From Glossina fuscipes (taxonomy: Eukaryota > Arthropoda > Insecta > Diptera > Glossinidae), in contig NW_024003416.1 of assembly GCF_014805625.2 (NCBI RefSeq), positions 436,210 through 500,209 on the forward strand: a stretch of 64,000 nt of DNA, written 5' to 3'. The stretch's first letter is position 1. Every line of letters begins with the position of its first letter. Of this stretch, positions 11,552 to 21,719 are shown in pieces. The notes under the pieces were generated by a model. That model ran no database searches and was not told where the DNA came from. It saw only the letters and a list, made by a program, of their open reading frames with translations. The translations under genes were made by a program, and so were the position numbers.

Positions 11552-12634
11552 TTAAATTACATTCATTGGTTTACAAGTGAGAACGATTTGTGAACAAACT
11601 CTGATATAAAGAATGTCGATAAAATGTTTATGAAGCAAAATTTCTAATTCGTTGTTGAGATTTAAAAGGTCATTGATATTGTATATAGCGATTCGGAAAT
11701 TTGAGACACTAAGAGCGTCATCGTATGAATAAGTAGTTTTAGTCACCTTAACCTGCTTATCAATCAAACCTCAGTTTTTTAAAAATAATTAGGGTTTTCC
11801 AAATATATCTACGTATTGGTAATTACAAACCTTATTATTAGCATTTGTTGTATTAGTATTGTTTTGAATTAAGTGTTATTTATTAACCAAATAGAAGTCT
11901 TCTTGATTGCGAGGAAAATTACTACTAAGCTTATCATGCGTTGATCTGCGTCTGAAGTTTCTTTTTAAGAAGCCGATAGTGTATAAGATTAACTTTATAA
12001 CGTTTTGGGCAGTTTACACATTTTGAGAGGGTGTCGTCATTTTTGGTGAAGGATTCAGTTATGCGATCCAAGCCACATTTCAGGCATTTGACTTGTTTTG
12101 CACTATAAGTCTGCACGGGTCGGTGCCAAGAATTTGGGTGATGTCTCTGGTTTTTAAAGAACCTTTAACATTAACAAGAGCATGATTGAAGTATTCTAAT
12201 TTGTAAATTTCATTATTACCTGCACTAGGTCCCAGACCTATATGNNNNNNNNNNAGCATGATTGAAGTATTCCAATTTGTAAATTTCATTATTACCTGCA
12301 CCAGGTCCCAGACCTATATGGCAGTGGGTCTTTAGTGAATCTAAGAAACATTCCGAGCTTTGAGTCTTAGCTTTTCAATACCGACTTTCATTAATCTTTT
12401 GTTTAATTAGGTAGGCGTGAGTTTTAACTTTTTGTCACACAAGTAGTTTACCAACTCGCCGGACGAATCGATAGATTTCATTAGTATTTTAACATGACCG
12501 TCTTTCATAGTTTTGTAACTGAATTCATTAGCGGCATTAACATTCGAAACAATCATTGTCATCGTTATCACAGATGCAAGGAAAATTGAAGGATGCCGTA
12601 AATCCGGTGTGAAGCAACTTTGTGACACATACAT
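11552..12634 (-). pseudogene. Decayed secreted or envelope-like reading frames, unrecognised
   Basis: Several minus-strand frames follow one another with stops between. The first begins at 12632-12634 and has a hydrophobic segment (SIFLASVITMTMIVSNVNAA) like a signal peptide with cleavage after Ala. A middle part around 12080-12300 surrounds the assembly gap. A Cys-rich piece lies at 11934-12116 (KCLKCGL, SKCVNCPKRYK). A last piece at 11552-11767 begins IDKQVKVTKTTYSYDDALSV and has alternating hydrophobic residues as in a coiled coil. Signal peptide, Cys-rich region and heptads recall insect errantivirus-type envelope genes, but I see no transmembrane anchor or cleavage site. It could also be a decayed host secreted protein. 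It is broken by stops. Confidence 0.3.
12179..12320. repeat. 66-bp duplication flanking an assembly gap of ten Ns
   Basis: Bases 12179-12244 and 12255-12320 are near-identical 66-mers (differences include TCTAAT/TCCAAT and CACTAGG/CACCAGG), separated by ten N at 12245-12254. The round-number gap between matching ends points to a scaffold join where two alleles or contig ends were not merged. Confidence 0.85.
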
Positions 12635-13614
12635 TCAACACAATTATTTTCACACCGTATTAAATCAATTAATTAAGATTACTCACAACTATCGAGCCCG
12701 TAGGAGTTACCTTTTTTTTCTTTCTTATAAATTCAAATTCTCAAAATAATTACCTGCAAATTGCAAAATATGTGTAACAAATATATATACACAACTGGGA
12801 CTACATAATAGGTCTATGTCCTTCATCGGTGGCAAAAAAAGCTTCGCACGTAGAATATCTGCTTTTGTGTCCGTCTGCCGTTGTAGTCGACTTAACGACT
12901 ATAACGACTAAATTTTAAATATCTTAGAATATTTCGACCGAATTAAATTTCTTGCTTTTGTTTTTTATTTGATTTATTTATTTGGAGAACCGAAATTCTT
13001 CAGAATATTATGAGTAATATCAGAATACTATGCTACAGAATTTTTCATCATATATTATTTTGTCGTCGCCATTACGTGGTGACTGAGTAGATTTTATCTT
13101 CGATGGAAAAGACGAAATTCAGAAAACTGGAAGAATAGTAAATCGACATAACTCAACGTTTGTACTTTTTTGAGCTAATCAAGCACCAAGTTTACTGACA
13201 ACGCCGACAAAAAATTTCGTAAATATAATACGCTAAATGCAAGGATGAGTCGCTTGACCTCGAATTTTGTTTATAAGTGAAAAGTATGCTGTATCGTTGA
13301 GGTGCTACTTTCAGTTCATATAGGTCTAAGTCTTCTTTTCCAAAAGAATGAACGGTCATCATAAAAGTCTATAAAAATTAATATTTTAAAAATCAATTCT
13401 CTTCGTATGATTTAAGAATTAAGTTCTTCGTTTTTTACACGTGTGTTATAGCAATTATATGTGTGTGCATATGCGAGAGTTTGAGATATAGACGGATTAA
13501 TTTCCATTGCATGAACTTTTCTTCACAGTGTTTTCCCATTCTGAACACATAATATAACATTAAAGATGAAAAAATTAAGATAACATATATAAATATATAG
13601 ATATACATATATAT

Positions 13615-14028
13615 TGTTGTGAAATTGCGCTTTTCTCGGATACGGTTCGTATCACTAGATCATGGATATCCTCTTTAAGAGAAATACGCGTGCACGTTTT
13701 CATTTCAAGTTTCTTTATTTACAATCTATTTTTTTAAGAGTAGGATTATTTGCTTTGGCAATACTCTCAACTCTAATATTCTCTTTTTGTCTGACTGATT
13801 CTGCCTTCCGCAAATAGTTTATTTATATACATTTTTACAAGCATATTACATTTACTTAAGTTCATGGCTACATTTTTAATCCGTTAACTTGCTGTTCCGC
13901 TAATCGTTTTCCGCGGGCGGCAGTTGCATGACGCGCCGCGAATGTGAACTTGGGTTTTCCCTCTCTATGCAATTTCCTTTCTGGGAAAATCAATTAGTTA
14001 GAATGAACTGGATTTGGCATTTCCGGAT

Positions 14029-14030
<2 letters not shown>
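13615..14030 (-). mobile_element. Solo-LTR-like element in an AT repeat
   Basis: This 416-bp segment starts TGTTGTG and ends GGATCA (TG...CA). It is flanked on both sides by ATAT, giving a possible 4-bp target duplication, although the flank is itself an AT repeat. Read on the minus strand it has a TATA-like TATATAAATAAAC near 13820-13830 and an AATAAA near 13715, the order expected for promoter and polyadenylation signal in an LTR. A GC-rich patch (CCGCGGGCGGC) contrasts with the flanks. No second copy exists in the window, so LTR identity is inferred. Some Gypsy-group elements are known to prefer TATAT-type targets. Confidence 0.45.

Positions 14031-14059
<29 letters not shown>
14031..14059. 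repeat. (AT)n microsatellite
   Basis: A pure AT run adjoining the right end of the LTR-like element. Confidence 0.85.
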
Positions 14060-14062
<3 letters not shown>

Positions 14063-14299
14063 TTATAAGAATAGGTGAAGATAAATGAGGATTGAAGAAT
14101 GTCCTTTGTATGTTCGGCATTTGACTATTGTGTACATTTCTGTAACATATGATACATTAAAGAAAACATTAAGCAAAGTGTACCACCTACAGAAAGTTTT
14201 TCGGTTTAAGAATGCTTTCAAATGTGCACATGTAATTATGAGTGCATTTATATTTACATGTTTGTATGCACGTATCTATCTATCTAAAATACGTATTTA

Positions 14300-14400
14300 T
14301 ATTTGCATATAAGCGTAATATATATGTATATATATTGTATATATGTAGTGTATTTGTATATACATATACATGCATATATTGTATATATGTATTTTATTTG

Positions 14401-14435
<35 letters not shown>
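14300..14435. repeat. TATA/TACA low-complexity tract
   Basis: Alternating TATATG, TACATA and long TA runs. The open frames on both strands across it (14242-14544) are repeat translations rich in Tyr and Ile and should not be annotated as genes. Confidence 0.8.
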
Positions 14436-15189
14436 TGAAGAAACTGGTTATGAAACCCAAAAAAAACTTACTATACCTTGTCAAACGTTGACTGCACACT
14501 TTTGTAACTCGAACAAATAAAAGCCTGTATGCGTTCTTGCACATCTGTTAACATTGGAATAAAGACAGCTATTGTTGCGATTTTGATATATATGTATAAA
14601 TATATCAACCATTGATACACCAAATTAAAGAACATATCTCTTCTCAACTCGTTCAACTCGTAAATAACAAGATTTCTTAAAATATGACTTCTACAAGCCA
14701 CGCAAAATCATGAAAGTCAATATGATTTTCATTACCTAGAATATCTTTAACAACGCTTTCGCCTTAGTTCAAGTTTCTTAAATACTTATCTTTTAAGACT
14801 CTGACTGAATTGGTTTAGCTATTCGTCAGTTAAAGTAAGATAATTTGGTAATTTTGGAACAATTTTTGTTTAGTGTTTTTAAAACGAAGCTAAACTATGC
14901 TAAAGAAAGCTATACTCCTTTACACTATCCTGGACTTTGGTTGCTTGAGTATACAAGTGCGTGCAAGCATAAGCAACTATAGTGACAGAAAAATTTCTAT
15001 GATGCGATTCCTTAGTGAAAAGTTCCCAAACTCTTTTCTTGATAGCGTTCGTCATTAATACATTAACTCTAATGAGACTTGGTTTATTGAAAATATTTTC
15101 AAGTTCTCTTCCCTTCCAATGTTATATTCAATATGCGCCATATTACCCATAGTAGGTTTCTCAATTTCTTCACCTTAACACCAAATTAT

Positions 15190-15290
15190 TCAGTCAATTT
15201 TCGCACTTATCAAGAAATTCTTGCTATAAATAAGATTTTTCAAAAACGTTGTTTTGCCTGATCCTGATGGTCCTCAATAAGCATAGCAAA
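15190..15290 (-). pseudogene. Maverick/Polinton-type packaging ATPase fragment (Walker A)
   Basis: On the minus strand the frame starting at 15273 reads GPSGSGKTTFLKNLIYSK, a full Walker A P-loop, and runs 27 codons to a TGA at 15190-15192. One frame over, immediately upstream, is FAMLI, so the family-typical hydrophobic strand plus GPSGSGKTT is restored only across a one-step frame change. A32/FtsK-like ATPases of Mavericks (Polintons) carry this motif, and an integrase remnant of the same class lies 1.1 kb away on the other strand. Minus-strand frames on either side (15367-15588 and 14471-14701) may belong to the same element but have no motif I can name. Other P-loop ATPases are possible from so short a piece. 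Confidence 0.4.
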
Positions 15291-16396
15291 TTTATGGTAA
15301 AATTGATAAAATATGTTGGTTTATTAACTATAAAATACAAAGTAAACTAGTATTTCGTAGAATACATCATTTTATAAATTTTCGTTTAATTTGAAGTAGT
15401 AACTTTAATGGCGTCTGAGTTTTTTTCAATTTTGCGTCATTTCGATAATATGGGAAATTAGTAAAATAATTGGGTAATATTCTCAAAGATGTTTGAATGT
15501 CCACGAATATCACCTCGGATGTTAAATATTTTTTAAGAAATTCTAGTTTTTCTCTTTCAACTACTAAAGCATTGCCATAGTGATTCAAGGGTGAGAGTCA
15601 GCTAAACAGAAATAGTCTATTGCACCATCCCACCATTTTAAAACATGAATAAATTTAACACAAACATGATATTGATGTTTAATCTTCCCGATTAACTTCT
15701 TCTTACCGAATGGAGGTCTAAATAAAAACTAGTTAACTACAACCGAATTTGAACGCATATGTACTTAACTTTTAATAGATATTTATTTCTGATTTCCATG
15801 ACAATACTAGAAATCAACAAAACCGAACGTAGTTTTAGTTACGCTAGGCGTAGCTTGATGAGTCGCTGCTGCACACTAAACTGATTTTATACAATCTTTG
15901 GCTTAATATTCCAAAATCTGATGCCTCCTTCCTCCCTACTTGCATCGTCTCAATAAAGGGATTATACAATGGGTATGGAACATTTCATGAATTTAAAAAC
16001 TAAATTTAATTGTGGTTTTTCACTTTCAAGAAAGTTTAACCCAGTTTTGCGGGTACTAGATAATAAATGTGATTTTACACAAAGAACTTACAAGGAATAA
16101 TAAAAATAAAATTGGATCAATTTGATTTTATAACTTTTATTATAATCACCTTTTACCACAGTGCGTAGAAATAAAGAAGACTGCTGTTCAGCTGGCTGAT
16201 CTCCATGTCTATCCACTCTGATATCGAGATTGATTTATTAAGATTTTGTTTTGAATTTTCTTGAAAGACGTCAAACAAGATTAGGAAAGATATTAAGTTT
16301 TATGAGCTATATTTGAGAACCTTGAAAAAATAAATGTCTAAAAATGAGCAAATTTCAAATAGTTAATGAGAATCACATACCAAGCACAAAAATTTT

Positions 16397-16885
16397 CTCC
16401 GAAGGCGATTGATTCGCGAGTTAATTTTATTTCAACAACTAAGCAAAGGTTACATATATCTTTTGGTTGAAGTTGGTGTATTTTCTAAGTACGCTTTCGC
16501 ACAACCAGTAAAATCTAAAAGTTCACCTGTGATAGTTGAGGTCATGAGATAGGTATTGGAAAGAAGAAATATCTGTCCAGAGAATATTCATGTTGATAAG
16601 GGGAAGGAATTTTTTATTAAAAATTTTTAAGATTTGATTACCGAATTAGCCATTATCGCACACACATCCATGTGAAAGCCTCCTATATGAGAAAGATTCA
16701 AAGGATGAATACGGAATGCGAAGAGTTTACGATAAGAATGCCTTTTTAGTGAAAAAGATATTGAAGAAGAAGGCAAGCAAAGTTTTTATGAAGTGACTGA
16801 GGTTTTAGCAAGTTCACAATTTATTGGTTAAGAAAACGCAGTTACTTCGAAAAAGATGTATAAGATCAAACCAACGTGTTTGCTA
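16397..16885 (+). pseudogene. Maverick/Polinton-type integrase remnant
   Basis: One plus-strand frame, crossed by about eight stops, keeps the retroviral-type integrase core. It has KGYIYLLVEVGVFSKYAFAQ near 16446-16505, HVDKGKEFFIKNF near 16588-16630, ERFKG near 16689-16703, and a chromodomain-like FYEVTEVLASSQFIG near 16783-16830. The usual D-V-F-S-K-Y-A motif reads G-V-F-S-K-Y-A, so the first catalytic Asp is lost; the Asp of VDKGKEF and the Glu of ERF remain. The combination FSKYA plus DKGKEF is characteristic, to my knowledge, of Polinton integrases rather than Gypsy or copia. The gene is dead. No terminal repeats or DNA polymerase B were found. Confidence 0.5.
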
Positions 16886-16889
16886 TTAT

Positions 16890-17835
16890 TCTAATTATTA
16901 TTATTATTCCTGTGGTTGTTGTTAATGAAAAGAAACTTTTCATTGCGTATTAATTTTTTTTACGTTTATTCTTATATACATACTATTTAAAAATTATTAT
17001 TTATATATTTTGATTAATTATTTTATAATTTTCCACGTTAGTGTGGAAATCTTATCATCTAAAACACGTTGGTCACCATTTAAATAATCTAAAGTTATTT
17101 TTTTGCAAATCTCTGTGTACAATCAATGAAATCTGCTTCCTATGACCCTCCGCTCACCAAAAAAAGATTTTCTATTTATAATGTAGTGTTTATAATCACT
17201 GCATTTGATTTTTTCAGTTGTGCACTTTTTCAATTCTTTTACTTTTTTGATTTATTTTTTTTATATTATTATTACCATTAACGATGTATGCGTGTGCTCT
17301 GGCTTTTAAACCCGTAGACTTTGTTATCATTCGATCCGCATTCGCTTCATCAATCTTAATACTGTTTTGTTATTAGGAATGATATTGTGTATGTTTTCGG
17401 AGAAATATATGATGTGTCAAACTTGTTAAGATTAATTTTGATTTATTATCATCAGATTCTACTATGAATTTATATTCATTTAGATTACTTTAATTCTTTG
17501 TCCAGGAGCAGATTTTTTAAATGGATTTAATAATTCTTCTTATAGATTAAATCTTATAAAGAGGCAGACTTCATTAACCGCCCCGAACACTCAAAGATTT
17601 ACTATGTAAATGTAAATGAAAATCAACTAACTTTGGTTAAGCTTACTAAACTTTGAGTTCTTGTATTAAAAATTTTAGGACTGTTATTTTGACGCGAAAT
17701 TATAATGCAACGCTGTATGACTTCGATTTATACCTTTACATATAATTACGAACATAGCTTTCAGTACGTTAGTCTCTTAAATAAACACACCTCGTGGGGA
17801 AAGCTCTAAATATCAACGCATGGGTGCGGCAGCCA
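16890..17835. other. No gene seen
   Basis: AT-rich sequence between the integrase remnant and the micro-gene promoter. I found no motif, open frame or repeat to annotate. Confidence 0.45.
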
Positions 17836-17840
17836 ACAGT

Positions 17841-17848
17841 TATAAAAG
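17841..17848 (+). promoter_or_regulatory. TATA box of the 17.9 kb micro-gene
   Basis: TATAAAAG stands 86 nt upstream of the ORF start. The TTTAGTTC at 17873-17880, about 30-35 nt downstream, suits an initiator. The region between is unusually GC-rich for the neighbourhood (AGCAGCGCGC). Confidence 0.5.
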
Positions 17849-17926
17849 CAGCGCGCAAGCAGCAATCTTTCTTTTAGTTCTTCAGCAGCAGTTGAACGAA
17901 CAGGTAAGTCGAAGCAATAGTACAAG

Positions 17927-18055
17927 ATGCAAGAAGTACAGACGATAATTAGCGATGATAATTTCTTCCTCATATTTTTACACTTGGTTGTTGTTCCCGC
18001 TGCTGGAACTGCACTTTTGACGTTGGTGTATTCCTACTTATGGTTCCAGTCGTAG
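17927..18055 (+). CDS. 42-residue single-pass membrane micropeptide (candidate)
   Basis: The ORF begins at ATG 17927 (context ACAAGATGC) and ends at TAG 18053-18055. The protein has a short acidic N-terminus (MQEVQTIISDDN), then an almost unbroken hydrophobic helix at about residues 13-40 (starting FFLIFLHLVVVPAAGTALLT) and a two-residue polar end, as in tail-anchored or regulatory transmembrane micropeptides. A TATA box lies 86 nt upstream and an AATAAA 52 nt downstream, so a transcript of roughly 250 nt would be complete. A canonical donor (CAG/GTAAGT at 17904) lies between the presumed TSS and the ATG. The ORF may therefore be in an intron of a longer transcript, or that donor may be optional. 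I do not recognise the sequence; it is not sarcolamban-like. Confidence 0.45.
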   Translation: MQEVQTIISDDNFFLIFLHLVVVPAAGTALLTLVYSYLWFQS

Positions 18056-18106
18056 TATAAAATGCAGTATGGTTTCGTTTATATTATGCTTTTACCAAAT
18101 ACTAGT

Positions 18107-18112
18107 AATAAA
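18107..18112 (+). terminator. Polyadenylation signal of the micro-gene
   Basis: AATAAA, 52 nt after the stop codon of the 42-codon ORF. Confidence 0.4.
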
Positions 18113-18429
18113 ACAATAATAGTATTGATTTGCAGTTTTGTTAAATACTGCCAGCAAATTGATGTGCAAATGCGTTGGCGGTTTTGTTGCCTTCGCTGTA
18201 CAGACCACTTTTCATGTACCATAGTAATTTATCAATTCATAAATGTGTACGCTGATGTACCTATTGTTCTGCTCAAGCCGATTGATGTCGCAGTTGGTTA
18301 CTGGGAATTTTAAATCTCCATTCGGTTTATCAAACTTACAAGCAGTAGCCGCTAAAACGCACTATTTAAAACAGTAGACATAAGCAGTTTTAACCTTAAC
18401 CTTATACTAACTGGAAAACGTACATGCGA

Positions 18430-18800
18430 TATTACAGATGGTTAATCCACAAAATTTGATTTCTGCTATCGTCCGACGGCTATCTCGTTCCTGGCACAAT
18501 TCAGCTGCTTTTATAATCTCCATAAAAAGTGCGTTAATCTTATTTTTAACTGCTTTCTCTTGCAGCAACGAACTTTTTTGAAAAATGCGCCATTGTTAGC
18601 ACGATTTCTGACTCTACGCCCTTAGCACAGCCACCGAAGAGCCTCAAATTGAATTTTACAGCTAAATTCATCCTTTTTGGTTTGAACTTGCTTATGTACG
18701 TAGGGATATGCCCTAAAAATTTCTCGATTGATATCTTATCCTGTAAATCCTCTGTATTGGAATACATTTTTCGACATCGTTGGAAATGTGTTGAATACAT
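18430..18800 (-). pseudogene. Unrecognised coding-like sequence, two frames
   Basis: The minus-strand frame at 18546-18800 (84 codons; includes KISIEKFLGHIPTYISKFKP and RLFGGCAKGVES) is followed downstream, in another frame, by about 45 open codons containing NALFMEIIKAAELCQERDSR (about 18430-18545). Both halves have balanced, protein-like composition unlike the AT-rich flanks, which suggests one gene broken by a frameshift. I cannot name the family. It may be a transposon or viral-type gene, since the composition is unlike the Ser/Asn-rich host exon at 2.4-2.9 kb. Two plus-strand CAG acceptors (18436 and 18565) also fall here, so a plus-strand exon is an alternative. Confidence 0.3.
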
Positions 18801-21719
18801 TTTTGTTTAGAAGCACAGTAGCGTTCTCCTGGTGCTTATTGGTTTTCAAGTAGGTTTTGTGTTTTGTTTGGCATGGGGGCAATATACCTCAATACCTCAA
18901 TAGCAGGAGCTTTTGCTTTAGTTAGTAAAATCTCCCACGTTTAATGGCGTTTTTTGTCGACGGGCTGTTGTTCATACCGGAGATAGTAGGCTCGTTTTCT
19001 TTAATTACTATTTCACAATGTCTGCGAATTCGTCACACAGATGACTATGGAATAATTCCCTTTCGGTCAAAATCTGCTAGCAGAAATTACAGCCCGTAGC
19101 ACGGTGATCACTTATTTCCTCGTTTAACAAATCAGCTTGGTTTCAAACCTGACAGTCTCGCAACCCGCGTGCAATAATGTTCCAGTAAGCTCTCAAAATT
19201 TTCAACTGTCTCGTTACAAAAAATATGTTTATTGTAGTTTTATTCCACTTTTTTATCTTAATAATTTTAATGAATTAAACCAAAAATAAAGGAAAGTGAA
19301 AAAATAAACATCACAAAAAGGTGAAAATCAGAAATGAAATTAGCACTGCTAAGATAATGGATAAAAGAAGATGTTTCTGAAGTTCAATTATGTCTTTCAT
19401 ATTTTATCTCACCTGGTATCACCTGGTATCTCACTTACGTTAGGAAGCAATCCTAGAGTTCAGGTGAACCTTTTTAATAAAAGCATCCAATTTTTTGCAA
19501 TGAGCTTGAACAGGCAGATATGCACGATCTATTTAATTAAAATCGTTCGCAATTGTTTGTAGGTGAGAAGGTTATGTGATGCTATTTTAAGGACAAACGA
19601 AAGAGCAACCTGTGCGCATTCTTTGCTATTCGTAGATGGCGTTCATAGTACGTTATGAATATAGTGCTTTTTTGCGGAAGGCGGAGAATGTTACGTACGT
19701 TAGTGTTAGAAGTTGGTCGAGAAGGTGTGTGTATGTGGTTTTTTTTTAGAAAGGGGGAAAGCGTTGGAAGTCTAAGTCAATGTAGGGCTTGCACTCACTA
19801 AAACCTCTCACATATCTGACAATAATCTCAGAATTACCGCTAAGAATTACGTCAGAAGAAACCTTTGAGCCTTCGTTCATCTCATCTGTCTTAAAGTCGT
19901 TGTTCTTAATCTAGCTCTGTACTTCTCAGCTCGGTGCTTTATGGTTACGCAGACCCCATTAACAGTATCTCAGAAAGACAGCGATTGCGCCGTGCTGCCC
20001 ACAAGACGTTGTGGGTTGTTTCACTCGCCAATAATCTTATTTCTTACGATAAAAATAAAGTTATAGTAAATTGTGCGAAATACATAAAATTTAATTGTTT
20101 AACAATATATAAAATAGGAAAGTTATATGGAAGTCCCCCTTTAGTCGTTTATAAGAAAATATTAATAAATGAAAGCTATGTAAATTGTATTTGATTGAAA
20201 ATAGTGCTATTTGTACATTTATGCAATTCGAAGATTTGTTACATATAAAAAGAAAATATATAGAAAAAAAACCGTTTACAAAAATATAATAAAAATTTGA
20301 TTTGCAAAGTTTTTTTCCTGACAAATTAGCAATATCTTACGCACAAAAAGTGAAATTCTACAATACAACAACAAAAATTGCAAATGGCAAGCACAAATAA
20401 AGGACATTAAGAAAAAGAAGGAAAATAAATAAGCGAGAATATTGTTAAAGAAGCATATCAATTACCAAACAAAGCTTTGAAAAGAAAATATTGACAAATC
20501 AAAAATATGTAAATTGTATTTTATTGAACCAAAATAAAACACTAATGGATACACACACATGCTTACATGTAGAGAGTGGCTACATATATTGCAATTGTAA
20601 ACCAATGTTAAAAGCCCATATAATTGTAAAAATGTAAAACAAAGCCAGAAAGACAACTGAAAGAAATTTCTCGATCAAAAATTTACACAAAATCCTTCTT
20701 ACAATGAGGCCATGGAAACCTATTTGGATGGGCATAGTTCTGAAAGTAAAATTATTCCAAACATTGGCTAGAAATACTCTTAAGAAAGTGCCGCTTAAAT
20801 TGAGAACAACAGTTGCACATTTATTTTACACTTAAAAATTTATTTAAACTGGAAACCTTATTGAAAGTCAGCGAAACTAAATTCAAAACGCAAAAACAGT
20901 TTTTGTAACGTGAAAGAAAAAGACAAACAAAATAAAGAGGGAGCGCTTTAAGCAGAGCAACAGCTATAGGCAAGCACTATCCATCCTCACAATTAAACCA
21001 ACCCAAGAATAAAGGAAAGAAGAAAATATAAATGCTAAGAGAAACATCATGAACTAGAATATATAAAGGGATATGTACGTATAGATAGATAGAAAATCTC
21101 CAAACAAAATTGTATTAACTAAAAAAATATATTAAAAAAAAAAGTCCTAAAATATTTATATAAAATGTAGACTTGTGAAGAAACCGAAATAAGAATCGTC
21201 GTTTTTAAATAATTGTTATATCGGTACGTAATTTCAACACTTAGCAACTATAATGTGAGTTTAGCTTCAATTTTTCTCGTTTAATTTTATTTTTTTTTTT
21301 TTTTTATATATATATATGTTTTCCTTATAATATAAAGAAAAAAAAAGAAACAAAGGATTTAAAAAGAAAAAAAGGATTTTAAAATTTTTTATGTTATTAT
21401 TTTCTTTTACTAGAAAGTACAAAGAATGACGCTTAAATAAGCAGTCGGTAGATACCGTTGAGACGGAGTATGGTGGGGTGTGCGCAAGGAGGTAGGGAAA
21501 CTGGGAGCAGATACTGGCGGACTAGGAAGGTACCCACGAGCGGCGTAGAGTACGGACAACAGACTTCGGAAACGGAATTACACATTGTGAAAAGTGTGTG
21601 TTTTTTACTCGATTTCAGGTTCAAATGCTTTTTTATTTGCACTTTTCTTTTTTTAAATTTCTTTTTTTATTGTCATGCGGCACAGCATGTCGGTACAAAT
21701 TGGCAGATGCTCTACCGAA
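18801..21719. other. No gene seen; A-rich tract
   Basis: From about 20040 to 21420 the plus strand is strongly A-rich with many AAAATA/AAGAAA runs and a T-run with (TA)n at about 21291-21317. Short open frames (19934-20194; 20091-20656 minus) look compositional. A weak LLYGYADPIN...RRAAHKTLWVV stretch at 19930-20020 hints at an R1-type RT tail but is too short to call. Confidence 0.4.

Noticed and set aside
14242..14544. Overlapping open frames of 60-90 codons on both strands
   Set aside because: They translate TATA/TACA low-complexity DNA into Tyr/Ile repeats.
19930..20040. R1-type RT tail-like stretch (LLYGYADPIN...RRAAHK)
   Set aside because: Too short, no neighbouring RT motif in the same direction.
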